Below, piece after piece: positions 11,983 to 25,200 of a stretch of DNA of 64,000 bases. Origin of the DNA: Ligula intestinalis (lineage: Eukaryota; Platyhelminthes; Cestoda; Diphyllobothriidea; Diphyllobothriidae); assembly GCA_036362985.1 (NCBI GenBank), contig JAYGXS010000004.1, positions 45,873,043 through 45,937,042 on the forward strand, read 5' to 3'. The notes under the pieces were generated by a model. That model had not been told where the DNA came from. It ran no database searches and worked only from the letters and a program-made list of their open reading frames with translations. Position 1 is the first letter of the stretch. The number at the start of each line of letters is the position of its first letter. Position numbers and translations under genes: made by a program.

Positions 11983-13014
11983 GCTCCATATGCCTATCCT
12001 CAACTCACACTCCCAGTCATCTCATTTGCCTCTCAGTGATTCATTGAAAGTCGTGACATTGTATTTAACTTCGTAACGCTTCCTCTGTGATATATATGCC
12101 TGTATTTATCTTCCAAGTGAATACCCGTGTTTTTCTTGCTGTTATTTTTTTTCGAACCTCTGCTGTCCTATTCGTTCTTCGTGTGTTTCCTCTTGCGTCT
12201 CAACTCGTTTAGATTAGACTCCCCCGCTCAGCGCCTTTGGCATCATAACCTGCTTAGGGTTGCAATCATCCTAGGCGCGCAGGATAAAGCTCCGCTTATT
12301 CACTGCTGACTACCGTTATCAAGCACCACGCCTATGATTGTCTGCGGCTCCAGTGGTGGACTTTTGTGGTGAGCTTCCGACGGTAGTCCGGCGTTTCATT
12401 TTATGCTATCGCTGCAGGACATTTACATGTGGGTGCGAAGGAGTGCAATACGCATGCTTGGGACTTTTCCACCGCCATTGAGGCGTCTGGTCTAATAATA
12501 GCTCCATCTGAGCATGCTCCCGAAAGTGCATGTGACCTTGTTCATCAGGAAAGCATTTCCGGCGCGATATTTAGGTCAGAACAGCATAGAGTGGTTAGCT
12601 TATACACTGAGGCTTGCAAATTTGGTGTGCCTTCATGAGGTAACTGAACAAGCGCGTATCTGCTCCAATGACTGGGGAACGGCCGATTCTGTGCCCACCG
12701 TCGAAAAGGGAGAAAAAGCGCTCGAGAAATTCCGCGGATGATATTCGTTTATCGGGAAATATCAATATAGCCACAAAATGTCCAGTCAGTCATGCATGCA
12801 CTTCCTCCTTCGAAGTCGTTTGACCGATCGCAGCTGATCAGGGCCAGTCTCGTTCAACTGTCAGTCTCAACTGCCAGTCTCATTCAACTGTCTCGGAGAC
12901 GCTGTGGGCCGTTCTGGAAGCGATACCCTCCAGCGCCATTTAGTCCGACCACAGTTTGAGATATTCTCGAGTTGGTTAACGGAAGGCAATCAGTAATCTG
13001 CAGATCATTGCGGG
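11983..13014. other. Intergenic stretch, nothing recognised
   Basis: This is the region just after the ATG16L1 stop. It should contain its 3' UTR, but I see no clear AATAAA close to the stop. Near 12868-12897 there is a short imperfect repeat of CTCATTCAACTGTC-like sequence. No coding motif was found. Confidence 0.5.
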
Positions 13015-15300
13015 CACCGCCGTCCCTCTCATAACATGTCAGCCGAAATGCTGAATTGTCCATTAGATTCGAACATAGTAATAAAGTAGGGATGTAATAT
13101 TGATTACCATGCGACTTAATCCAGTCACTTCAGGGTGTCAGCATTTGAACGAGCTTCCTTTTGCCAAGAAATATATTCTGTAAAAATCGCTACTCAAGTT
13201 ATATGCCTTTTTCTCGTTTATTTTTACTGCCCTATTGTGTTCAAATATATGTTATCAAAAATTGCACGAAAATATTGTTTGTTTACTTCTTTTGTTGTTA
13301 CGTCTTCCGTTATACTTGAAGAACCCTAGTAGCAACTAGTCGACTATAAGTGACTATTTCTAGTCGTTAGCAACGCTGCGATCTAATTGGTTATAAAATG
13401 ACGCAATCTGAAGTCCGATTGGTTTGCGCTCTTTAAGTGCGTTCGCGCGCGTATTCGCGCCATTTTTTGACGTGAACGGCGTGCGCGCGCGAGCCGTCAA
13501 TCACGCGAGCTATATATCACTCTATCAATCACTGTACTTGCCTGCTGTTGAATAATATTTTTCCTTTTTAGTGCCTATAATATTTGTTATAATATTTGCC
13601 ATTGTTTTGCCTATTTTACCAATGTTTAAGGGGGATTCTGAGAGAACACGAAGACGCCGGCTTAAGAGGTATTCGGATAAGGAATGGCAAGCTGTAGAGG
13701 AGGCCGTAAAGAAGAGAATGGAAGCCGTGAGTGCCCTAAAACATTTAGAAAATGAGAGCACAGCGCCTCCTGAATCGAGTGATTATTATTGTGAGTCGTC
13801 CTCAACCGTAAGTGACGCTGATTGGGTTCTTACAGGTGATGAGGAAGAGGATCCTCTTCTCGAGGACGAAATTGAGGAACTGAGTAGGGAAAATAGCCCT
13901 CAATCAGCGCCCACGGACTACGTTAAGTTAATTCGAGAATGGGCGGTTCGAAACCATATACCGCACAAGCATTTGCGCGAACTAATGGATATAATTAAGC
14001 CACTGTTACCTGAACTACCAACCGACTCAAGAGCGGTGGTGAAGAAATTGTTGAAGGTAAAGGTAGCCCCAATGGGTGATGGTGAGTACGTTCATATAGG
14101 TTTAGAACGTCAACTGGGCCGACTTTTAAACAATAATGCAAATCCTGTTGCCGACAGAGTTGATATTCAGTTAGCGATAGATGGTCTGCCTGTGTGTAAG
14201 AAAACCAACACACATATGTGGCCTATTTTATGCAGGGTAGTGCGACCCTTTCTCACCGAAGTGTTTCCAGTAGGTATTTACTATGGAGGCAGTAAGCCCT
14301 CTAATGTTCCTGAGTATTGTAGGTTAGTAGTAGGTGAGATAGCTTCCCTGCAAGTTAGTGGAATAGCCAACGAGGAGACGATGCATACGACGCATGTTCG
14401 CGTGGAGGGGGTAATATGCGACGCGCCTGCAAGGGCGTTTGTAAAGCAGGTTAAAAATGTAAATCCCTACTATGGGTGCGAAAGATGTACAGTAGAAGGT
14501 AAGCATAAGGGTAAAGTTGTTTATTCAGAGGAAGGCAAGGCAGATAGGACTAACGAGGACTTCCTGCAGCCCTCGTTTGACGAGCACATTGTTGGAGTTT
14601 CACCTTTTCTTTCGTGTAATCTTGGTCTAATTACTAAGTTTCCTCTAGACCCACTACACCTAGTCTACCTATCTTTAAAGAGTACCTTTCTGTTTTAAAA
14701 ATTCTAATTGATAGTTTTTACGAGCATAAAGTGTGCATCCCTAAAGCAACGTATCTATTTGTTAATGCTGTTTATAAGTTATTCGGCCTGATCCACGCTT
14801 CTAGCAACATTTTATCAGAACTATATGACTTCTTTCCCACACTCTAGAGAAGTGTTTACTTATGTCAAGATAGCATGTATTTAAGAGACCTTACATTCAC
14901 TTGTAGCATTCTGTAGGATTCAACATCATTCGGCAATTTGGAAACGTCTTAAAAACCGAACTATGCCCTTTCTTCAAGTACACATTTCGAAGGTGTAATT
15001 TCCTACCGAACAAGTAAAAGAAATAATACTCGTGCTTTTTTCCCATAACCTATTTCAACTTATTAGGCCAGTGAAAACCAATGAAAAAAAGGCATACGGC
15101 TTAAGTAGCCATTTTTACAGAATCTATTTCTAGTCGGTGGGCAAGAAGAAGCTCATTAAAAATTCGGCAACCTGATGTAGCTGAGATATATTGAGATTAA
15201 GTCGCATGCCAATCAATATTACAACCATACTTAATTACTATGTTCGAATACAAAGGAAAATTCAGAATTTCGGCTGACATTTCATGAGACGGGGTGATTA
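13015..15300 (+). mobile_element. DNA transposon with long terminal inverted repeats and Tnp2/CACTA-like transposase
   Basis: About 220 bp at 13015-13235 is matched, inverted, by 15060-15300. Shared blocks include ATGTCAGCCGAAAT, ATTCGAACATAGTAAT, TGTAATATTGATT, CATGCGACTTAATC, and ATTCTGTAAAAAT followed by GCTACT. A transposase reading frame lies between the arms. The outer ends may start CACC, but no target duplication is clear, so the ends are approximate. Sequences related to one arm occur at 45068-45265 and 60305-60560 without transposase, so the family has dispersed non-coding relatives. Confidence 0.8.
13622..14698 (+). pseudogene. Tnp2/CACTA-like transposase, N-terminal and core part, C-terminus lost
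   Basis: The start is taken at ATG 13622 (MFKGDSERTRRRRLKRYS), followed by a basic then an acidic N-terminal region. The core shows IDGLPVCKK..MWPIL, an ICDAPARAFVK motif, the cysteine pair YYGCERC, and FPLDPLHLVYL, the order seen in Tnp2-type DDE transposases of metazoan CACTA/EnSpm-related elements. The frame stops at 14696-14698 directly after the DPLHLVYL motif. Coding-like sequence continues in another frame ([18 protein letters not shown] from about 14670 to a stop near 14848), so a frameshift or deletion removed the end of the catalytic domain. At about 358 residues it is far shorter than a full transposase and is probably inactive. Confidence 0.75.
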
Positions 15301-18300
15301 TTGTACATGCTAGCTGGCTTGCTGTAGCTCGATTTTCCATCGGCGAGCAGCTGCATTGAAAGCCAATCATTCGCAACGCCGCTAACCTGCAAAAGGGGTT
15401 GGGCACCACGCAGTTCTTGGTCGCTTTAATTCGTCTGAAGACGACCAGCTGTCGTCGCCACTGACGATCACTATTTAAGGCTGCTTTCGCCGGCTCGTGA
15501 GATATGCGGCAAGTGCGCTTCTCCGTTTGGCTTCTACTACTCTTTGACTGTCCAGGATAGCGATATAAATTTCAAGCAAGTCTTCATTTATTTTAAAACT
15601 CCGGCCTCTTTAGCCCTAGATGGTATGAAGATAGTCCTCCGAAAACCCAGCGTACTGGTTCCATGGGCAGTACTGGTATACAAAATGCCTGTTATGTATG
15701 ATGTACCACACCCGCTGATTAAGTTGACTAAATCAATATGTGCATACAAGCTTCAATAAAACAAAATTAATCAGATTCGTACTTCAAGTTTGGGTTAATT
15801 TTTATTAGAATACTAAGACCTCCGGCGGAGGGGGGACATGAGTTAGCCACATAGTGGCTCGTTTTGAGAGAAAGTCAAGGCGCCTTGCACCAATTGTTGT
15901 GGATGAAATGTTACGTGTCAGAGGACGAGTACATAACACGAAACTAAACATCCTATCATTTTGCTGCCTCAAAACTTCGCTAGGAATTTACTAATTCAAC
16001 ACTTCTACAAACTGAACGGTCAAATGTGTTGAAGCTACATTCTCCCAACTATAATGACCCAGCACTTGATATGGCGGGCCAGCAGAACGGCTAAGACTTC
16101 TATGATAAGATGCTTCAAATGTCGAAGGCGGTTGTTTTGTCACAGGTAGTAGTGTCAACAAGCAGAAGGTTCCCACAAATAATATGCCAAGCAAGACAGT
16201 CTTGGTGGACTATAGTTTATTGCCAGAACGAAACGGTTCGCGTGCTGATAGTTGTGTGTACTTGCAGTTATGTTCGCTGCTGTGAAGATTTGAATGCGGC
16301 ACGTTCTTGGTAGGCCGTGCAGCCAGCCAGGTGGAACGGCGCCCATTGATGTGCTGGAACTAACTTACGCCTCAGTTGGCACGTCGACCGAGAGCGTAGG
16401 AACGGCAGGACATTGCGGGCCTCTCGCAATGGCTGGCAGATAAAATGCGGGGAGTTGTTCCCGTGCGAGTAGACAGCAAAGTGCATGACTTGCCAAAGGA
16501 AAGCAGCTTGCATCAGCACACAAGTCTCCCACAGTGTCAACCATATTTACAAGCGATGGTCCCGATTCTCATCAAAAGGACAATGCAACCATATGATGCT
16601 TGAGAATCGTTGGGAAGCCTCGTGAATGCACGTGTAGACTTGTATTCGCCGTTAGCGCTACTTGGAACCAATGATCAGCCACACGTGATTGTCCGCCGCA
16701 TGCTGACCCGTCGCACCCCACTGCTGCCGACGTTTGCCTTTGGGACCAGATGCAAGCCTGTGAGCCTTGCCATCACTTAATGACCTCACTCCACGTTCGT
16801 AGACTGGCCTCATTTAGAAGATTTGCCTCAATCGGTGTGGATAAAGACGACAATGCCGTGTGTGCCCCAGGCATCACTTCGGAGCATGCTGCTCCAACGG
16901 GAGGACGTTTGCTTTGACTGTCAAATCCCCTACAACCCATTGTTCAATCCATGTGTAGAATAAACTTTCCCGTACACTCTAGCCTTCCCATGACATCTCT
17001 CTTCTCTGAAGGAACTGGGCCTGGAAGATCGCAGCTGTAAGTGTTAATTTTCTTAGCCGTAACACCCCGCGATAGACCTGCCTTTTAAACATCTGCAGAC
17101 TCCGCGAGTACCCGGCATACAATGAAAGGCCCGCATCGCCGATATAGGCGATGACTGCCATTGCTTGGACATTCCGGGTGCCGCCGCCTTACCCAGTTGT
17201 CACAGGCGTCTGGTCACATCCTTTAGTAGATTGAGGAAGTCGGATTATTGCCATGGGAAATAGTAACACAGTTTCGGCATCAGTTCGTGTTAACTATGTC
17301 ATACATCAGAAGATGGTTAAGAACTTTTGCAAAAGGGCAATCGCGACAGGAAGAAGCGCTGGAAGGTCAGAAGCTTCCACATAATCATTCAATCAAACGC
17401 AGCGACGCTCGACTTAAGAACGCCACGGACTTCTATAACTACTTGTTGTATAACAGTAAGCTACGTAAACACTCAACGAAAGATTTGTCCTCGTATCTGT
17501 GAGACTTTGCTTTATTTGCATCTAAAGCCTATGTTTTTGGCATCCGAATGCTATCAATACTAGAACGACCACCGTTATTGAATGTGAAATTCCTCGTTCT
17601 GGACAAATTTTCGAACGAAAATCCGGTGCTGGTTGAACTAATTTTATAAAAGTGCTGTGTATGCATAAACGGTTGAGAACTCCTCTTTTACTTGGGAACT
17701 CCTTCATAGATTTAAGATGCAGCATGGCATTTAAACTACGTACTTTGCCCAAGGTTTGGAGACTAGCGCGCTATGCATACCTCTCGATCCGAAATATATT
17801 TACCAGTAACTTAAGAATGCGTATGAAGAGTTCCTGCTCATAAATGGCGGAGATATTCCACCGTGCTGGAGGAGATTATCAAAGCTGCTAAAGATTCCAT
17901 AAGCTGATGAAAATATTCAACATAAATGGATGAAGTTTTCAACATGAGAGCATGTCGAACTCATAAGTTGCCAGAGCCATCTGTAGTAGCGGTTGTGTCC
18001 AAAGTGGAAAATTCAAGAAGCATCTTTTTTCAACAAACAAACAACATTTAATAGCTTCCTAAAAATGGTCAACAGTGGTCATGTTTTTTAAGCCGTATGC
18101 CTATTGTTTACTTAAGGAGAGGAGTTCATTTTTTTAGTAATTCTTTGTCTATGCTGGTATAAAAGCCGCCGAAACAAATCGATGGTCTTGCTTCACGGTT
18201 TTGCGTTTTTGGATGTTGAACGGGAGATGAGTTTATGTAATCTCTTCATTTTATTAGACGCCTTAAAGATGCATAAAATGATGTCAACCGCATTCTTGCA

Positions 18301-20318
18301 ATTTTAGATAGCAGTTTATTTTTCCATCATTTTTGTCTTTTGTATCTTTTTCAATCATGTCTGGCCACATTTGACAGTTGGTGGCAGACAACAGATTATG
18401 TTTAGAGTGCACATTTATACAGAATGATGAAAGGATTACTGTATTCTTCTTCTTCTTCTTCTTCTTATTTATTCATTTATTTTTTTCGTAAAAAACGCGC
18501 TTTTACGACGCCGTTCTTTTCGGTATACATCATAATATACTTCAGTTGAATAGGGATTTCACTTAGTTATACGCAAATAAATGTATAAAGAGGTGCAATT
18601 ATGAATACGAAGATCAAACGGCATCGAAAGTATAGAAGATAGAATCTTCCTCTCTCATTTGGGCAGTAGATTTATTCGTATTGTTCTCACTCTATTTTAC
18701 CGTAATGCTCCAAATTTCTTAATAATACTAGTGCGTGCTCCGCGACTGCTCACTATTTCCCTGACTATTCTATTGATTAACCTTATAAACTTGCTTTCGA
18801 TAGTGCTCAATGAATGCAGTTCAAGTAATTTTGCAAGTTATGAACACACACATGAATAACTTCAAGGAGAATTTAGCCATTTGGATTATTTTCGAAAATG
18901 TTTCCGTGCACAGGAAAACTCCTGAACTAGAAATATTAATTGCAACAGAAATGTCGCTGACAAAAGCATCTAACAGACTATGACCTTTGTACATTGTTCT
19001 CATGTTTTTTTGTTATATCTGTTGTTTCTTCTATCTTAGAAGTGCTTTTCGTGTGAAGGGTACAATTTTCGCCACTAAGTATGCTTCACACCTGAGCATG
19101 CGCTTACAAATAAATTCTGGGGTAATTAACATGCCGTTCAATGACTAGGTCATAATTTCTTTAAATTTTGGATATTTATCAAGGTAAAACTTGCCTATTT
19201 GTAAATTTAGGAATGCTGTTCACTTTATTTTCATTAAATTAGTCGGCGCGTTTTCTGCGTCACCAGAGGAGTGTGCTTTGAAAGTTAGTATAATAAAGGG
19301 GCTCCTTCCGTGTGATCAGGATCGTTATTTTACTGACATTTCAAATATTTTCAGCTGAAGTCGGACATTTAGAATGATATACAACACAGCGCTCCTTCCA
19401 ATATACACAGCAAATTCAATAAATTTTCACTTGCTGTCTTGGAGGGAACATTGTTTTGTCTTTCGGTGAATGCAATTCACTTCTTTCATTTTACTAAACA
19501 AACGAAAAATTGCCGCGTTTTGTGGATTGAAAATCGGCACGGAAAATGACATTTTCAGTATTCTCAGGCCAAATGTTTGCGCGTTTTAATGGTCGCTTAA
19601 GTTTTAGTTTCTATTGTTTCCCGCGGACTAGAAAGCATAAACTATGGTTAATGATGTCTTTTAAAGATTTAAATGTCTTACTTATCATCCAAACAAGGTC
19701 TCTGGGTTTGTCGACTGAAGGTTTTATTTCACCTGAGTTCACGTTGGGCGTTTTTGTGTTCGAAACTTTGCCCAATCATTCCATCGTTTTTCACCAATGA
19801 GGCTGAAAATTTTTGTTATGACGATAAAACGCTCGCATCTATTTTATTTTTCATTTTCACTAAAAATGCCGTAAAATGTTCTCGAGTACCCTAAATAACC
19901 TTTTTTAGATGTATTTATTAGATTCGTCTTCAAACATGAGTCGACTTTACCAATTAAGAACGAAGCCAGAAATACGAGCAAAAATGGCTGCATTTTCATC
20001 TAATTCCTATGAAATTCGTTTTTGGGTGTGGAAATAATCTCGCCATTACAAGGTTTTAGCGTCGTTCTATGGTACTTAAAGAAAAGTTAAGACCACATCC
20101 TCATTGTGAGTCGCAGCGTCGTCTTTTCAGTAGATGTGAAGCCCTATCAATGTATTAATTCGTGCTAAATGAATATTCTTTTTCAACTCTTATTCCAACG
20201 TTGCAACTGCATTTTCATCTTTCCTGCTGTAGCTAAAAGAGTTTAATGCTAATATATTTTTTTAAAGGAATTCTTGACGGAACAATTTAAAACCGCGGAC
20301 CTCTCGGCCTTCTACAGG
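15301..20318. other. AT-rich intergenic region between ATG16L1 and POLG
   Basis: About 5 kb without a recognisable gene. It contains a TTC microsatellite at 18450-18476 and a sequence around 18362-18400 (GGCCACATTTGACAG) that recurs at 23090 and 35823. The POLG promoter and 5' UTR should lie at the right end; no strong TATA box is seen there. Short open frames here have no recognisable motifs. Confidence 0.5.
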
Positions 20319-22201
20319 ATGCCATTTAAAACTATGCGCAGCTTTCGAAAATTTCTTTCCTTACGAGCTCACGATCTTTTGTCCAAAGCAAGATTTAGTT
20401 GCCCTGTGTACAACGAAGTCAACATTCAAATGATTGATCGATCCTTACAAGACCGTATCTTTGGAAAGCAGATTATGAAATATGACAAATCGTTACCCAC
20501 TTTGAAGGCTTTGGCATCTCATGGTATTAATGCCAATGAAAAGCCTTCTTCAGAGATCCCCGTTAACGTTTCACTCCCTAATCTTCTTGGCGAAAATGTC
20601 GCAGAGCATTTTGAAAAAATTGCACAAGAGCTAACTGCACCCTATGTAAAATTGATTGACACAGCTCCACCTCAGTTACCCTCGCTACCGTCACGTTGGG
20701 AACTTAATCCAGGATGGACAAGATATCAGGATGTCCAAGCGACCCGTGTACGCTGTCCACTTGAAGACTTACTGTTTTTTGATGTTGAAGTCCTAGTTCA
20801 GGAAAGCAATGCGCCCATACTTGCTGTGGCTATGTCACCAAACGCTTGGTACTTATACTTTCTCGGTTACTCTTCTTCTAAGTTATCTCTGGCTCTCCGA
20901 CCGTTTGTTTGGCAAAGAACTCGTAAATGGAAGACAATGTGAACTGCCCCAGCTTATACCATTATACTCTGATGAAGTTGAACGTACTTCGCCAAGGCTG
21001 ATTATAGGGCACTTTATAAGTTACGACAGAGCCCGTGTCAGTGATGAATATTTGCCTCAGGTAAGCCGAAAGAGTTATTATTCAATACTTCATTTAGCTC
21101 ACGGGTCTGCGTTTTCTAGATACTATGTCGATGCACATAAGTGTTTCTGGCCTCACAACTACACAACGTAATTTGAAACTAGCCTCAGACAAGCACCTGT
21201 ATAATAACAAGCTCTGGAAATCCTTTTTTCCGGGATCATCATCAAGCGGCCAATATTTGCCTACAAATGGAAATGACATGTCGAATGTAAGTCTGACTTT
21301 GTTTAGTAGTTATTACATTGCTTACCGAAAAGCAAGTTTGTTTTAACCCCAACTTCCCCAACAAATTCGCCTTTGCTAAATTTGACGGCCTTGTTCTCCC
21401 ATTAAAAGAAAAAGTCAGGTATTTTCTTAGTGCCGTGCTTTTGTGACAATTCGCCTTGCCACCGTCGAAAATTCTTGTATGACTTTCGGCGCTGCGTAAA
21501 CCATTTGTTTAGAATCATTTTCTTAACAATATTTAACATTTTAAATGTGCCCGAAGTTGTAAATTTTCCACGTATCTCGAGAGAGAGAGAGCTAATTGAT
21601 TTGCACGTGAATTGGATAACAGAAACTGCCCTAAGCGCAGCACCAGCGTAGGTTTCTTGAATGTTTTTTTAGGCCATATTCCTCTATGTGATCTTTCGAC
21701 TACTTTTGAAGGTGCTGATTTTCAATATTAGTTTGTTACCACAAATTTGAAAATGCTTCAATCAGAGCATACTTGATTTTTTTTCTTTTTTAGGAACTTA
21801 AATGGATCACAGAGACAAGTTTTAATGGTCTAGTTGATGTGTACAAGTTTTACTGTAAAAGGGATCCGCCGCAAAATAAAGACAAACGTGCAGCCTTTGA
21901 GAAGGGTACAATAGAAGATGTGGCGAACAATTTTCAGGTAGGTTTTGAATGAAACACATTTTTGTTGCGTATACTCGTTGTGCACTAAACGAGGACTAAC
22001 TTCTTCATTAATCTTTTGCCTCCGCATCCAGTCACCAGTTTTTTAAACTACTCTAATCGTTTACTTTCAATTACAGGTGTGGGTGATTACAGTAAATTAT
22101 ATTGCTTAATATGTTGTACAGGAATTGGCAACCTATTGTGCTACCGACGTTTTGATGACCTTTGATGTTTTCCGGAAGTTATGGCCCCAATTCAAACAGC
22201 G
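20319..22201 (+). CDS. POLG: POLG exons 1-5: presequence and 3'-5' exonuclease domain
   Basis: Exon 1 ends in Exo [10 protein letters not shown], with the catalytic D and E present. Exon 2 carries Exo II as [11 protein letters not shown]: the catalytic D is present, but the residue four before D is F, where the family normally has N. Exon 3 holds RFLDTMSMH, the block following Exo II. Exon 4 ends [11 protein letters not shown] and exon 5 carries Exo [13 protein letters not shown], with the catalytic Y and D. The 34-base intron 1 (20849-20882, GTACTT...TAAG) joins TG|T, giving cysteine where vertebrate POLG has tryptophan in AWY. The splice is the only short one that restores the downstream frame. 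Confidence 0.9.
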
Positions 22202-25200
22202 GTAAGCGTTACAAGCTAATTTTTTTAATTGATGTCTCCAAACTCGTCTGAGTAAGCACTGGCGCTTTTTAGTCATCCATCAGCACACAAATTATTCGTC
22301 ACGGCTTGAACCTGCATGAAAATATGCAAACGACCATCACCATTTATTTGAAACATATTGCGCCATTACATGAGTTTCACCACTTTCCTTAACCACAGAA
22401 TGAAAAGCATGATGAATTTGCATTTCCGGAAATTTTTGCGAAGGCGCCGCTCTCTGTTTGAAATTCATATGAAATTAAAGAAATTACGAATAGGGTTTGT
22501 ACAATCGTGACATTGTGACTTTTTTTGCTATTTCACGCTATGATAACCTGCAAGTGTAATATGTGAAAGTTTCCAGAAGATAGTGCTTCAATTCTAAAAT
22601 CCTTGTACTCAAATGTATACCGATGCAAATTCTTTAGAACCTGGAGCAGGAAGAGTCTAAATTTAAGTAAGTTTGAAGTCATTATGAATTCTATGATAAA
22701 AGTCGGATAAAACCAACGCGTCAACCTTCAAGCAAAACAGTGGAACGCACAGGATAGCAGTAACTGTATTCCTAAGCCTAAAGTTTCTAATCCGATCTCT
22801 TAGAAGAAGAATGCTATATTGAGGATTTTACAAACCTGAATTTTCAACAAAGTGGCTCCATTCACGGAGAGCAGATAGTAAGGCAAATAAAGGGTCATTT
22901 TAAAAGGACAAAGGTAAAAGGTCATGTAATACTCACAAGTAAAGTTTTTCACAACATTCACATCAACTATGGAGACAGCTCGGCTTTCAACTTCTCCATT
23001 TTCGCTTCTTCACACGCTTTTTTCTTCGTGTTGTCATCCTACGGAGAATTGTCGATGTTGGTGTTGGTGAATTTCATATGCTACAAATTGGCCACATTTG
23101 ACAAATATTGGGATGGTGATATGTTGTAGATAAAATAACTTGTTTTCGTGCATTTAAAAAGGTAGCAGTGTACTGTAGATATGACCTCATGATCACAAAT
23201 GCAGGCAAACAAAGCAGAGGATTAGAAAGGATGGCAAAGGAAAATTAATTCCCACGTAAATGGAGAGCAAAAAAATGGGTGGCTCAAATTCCTGACTACT
23301 CTAAGTCCTAAAACGAAGAAGTTGTTCCCTTTTAATTTTCCCTAAATTTGAAAATTTATAAGTCAACCAAGGTTCCAATTTATAATATTCTGCAGCTTGT
23401 GTACGAGGTTAACATTTTGCACACGAACAAATGGTGGGCTTTTGGTTAGTAAAGATAATATTTGGCACAAATAAAGAAGTCACCTGCGGATCTTAAGATA
23501 TCGAGCAGGCTAGGATCAGCCTTTCTGCCAACCTGCACTAGGGTTCTACAACTTCTTTTGCTCTTTTCGAAATCTCAAGTATGCGGGTTTTAATGTAAGA
23601 TTTATTTTTTAAGGTTTCCCCATCCTGTAACCCTTGGCGGTTTGTTAGAGATGGGTAGCATGTACCTTCCGGTAAACCAGTCATGGACTCGCTTTCAGCA
23701 AAAGGCAGAAAAGACCTACACAAGTCTTCAGGAGAAGCAACGTGAGATGCTGAAGTGCTTGGCGGAGGATGTCCTGCGGCGTCACTCTGGCCCTTCGAAA
23801 ACGTTAGTTCAAATTTTCGCTGATATGCATGCTTTTCTTTTAGATGAAATTGCATGCGTACTTTTTAAAGTTAAGCTGTGTAACAATTTTTGGAGCTTGC
23901 CGCTCCCCTAATTCTCTACAGTTTTGTTTTTGCTTGTCGTTTCGGCGAGGAGGCAAGTAGTTTTGGCAAATGCGTGCGCATATATACTCAAAGTCGACAC
24001 GGGCCTACGGCGAACACAGAGTTCGCGCATCCTACTTCGACTGCCTTCTCGAACTGCCAACCTGGTTACATATGGCGTAGAGTAGAATGCAGAACTACCT
24101 GTGAACCATGCGTGAATAGGCTTCCTTCATCTATCATGCCTGCGATTTTTATTGCGTGATGTTTTATCATATTTACAAGACAAGTACTACCGATAAGTCA
24201 GTATCTGTGCTGTTAATATGGCAAATAATAAATTATTTTTTGTGCTTCTGACTGCCGTTTGACAGTTTATGAATATTAGGCGCTTGTTTGAAAGTAGTTG
24301 TGGAATTATACTTCAAATATTCACATTAATTTATGGATCGAATTTGAGAGGGTTTGTTCCAACAGATGTACCCCAAGTTCGCGCATTTATTTCTCCGAAA
24401 GTTAAACGAGGCAACCACTGCTTCTGTTTTGCTTTAGGGCTCAGATATACACTCAGCACAGGCGGTTGCATCGCGACGGGCAAATCTTAGTGAAAAGTCA
24501 TTGTTGACAACGACATAGGAGACTGGAATAATTATTGTTGGTTTGTGGGTCGTCGTAAGCCAACCATACGTCAACTAGCTCGATAAATGACCACTCCAGT
24601 GTTCTTTGCTCATGTAAGCAATATTTCTAGGCTAACGGTGGACACTGCTTGGATCCAACATGCTCAGGTAGTGAACGGGGAACCTACAAGTGTATACAGC
24701 CGAGCGAGAAATGTTGCACTCGTGATTGGTTCCTAGCCGTTTCCGGGACTCAACGCCACCTGCTAATGCCGGATCTATATACTTTGTAGTTCTTTTTCGC
24801 TGGCATTTATTTAAGACACAAATCTCCTCCCCGCATGCTCTCTAAAAAGTATCCGAGTGGAAAAGCTTAAATTTACCTTTAACGATCATGCTTTTTTGTT
24901 AGTGGACAACCCTTTACTCTTTCTTTCTTAAATCATCATATATTATTTTACCATTGCAACGAAGCCCTAAGTGTTGCAAAAAGTCTGCAGCATATCCCCA
25001 GCTCCGGAATAGGAGATAGAAATTTGCGGCATTGTGCGTACTGCATGTGGGCTATCCTAATATCGTCATCGATTTGAAGACCGTATTTAAGGGCATGCCC
25101 TTTTATTTTTCTCTTTCATCCACTGTTTGTTCGTATCAGCTACGAAGGCGACCCGTGGCTTTGGGACTTGGACTGGTCAACAACTACGAGACCGTCTAGC

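Noticed and set aside
18055..18125. Possible further copy of the transposon inverted repeat (AAGCCGTATGCCT)
   Set aside because: Only about 13 bases match well; neighbouring blocks are absent.
21061..21119. POLG exon 3 starting after CTAG at 21119
   Set aside because: That acceptor breaks the frame; the acceptor at 21097 gives [13 protein letters not shown] in frame.
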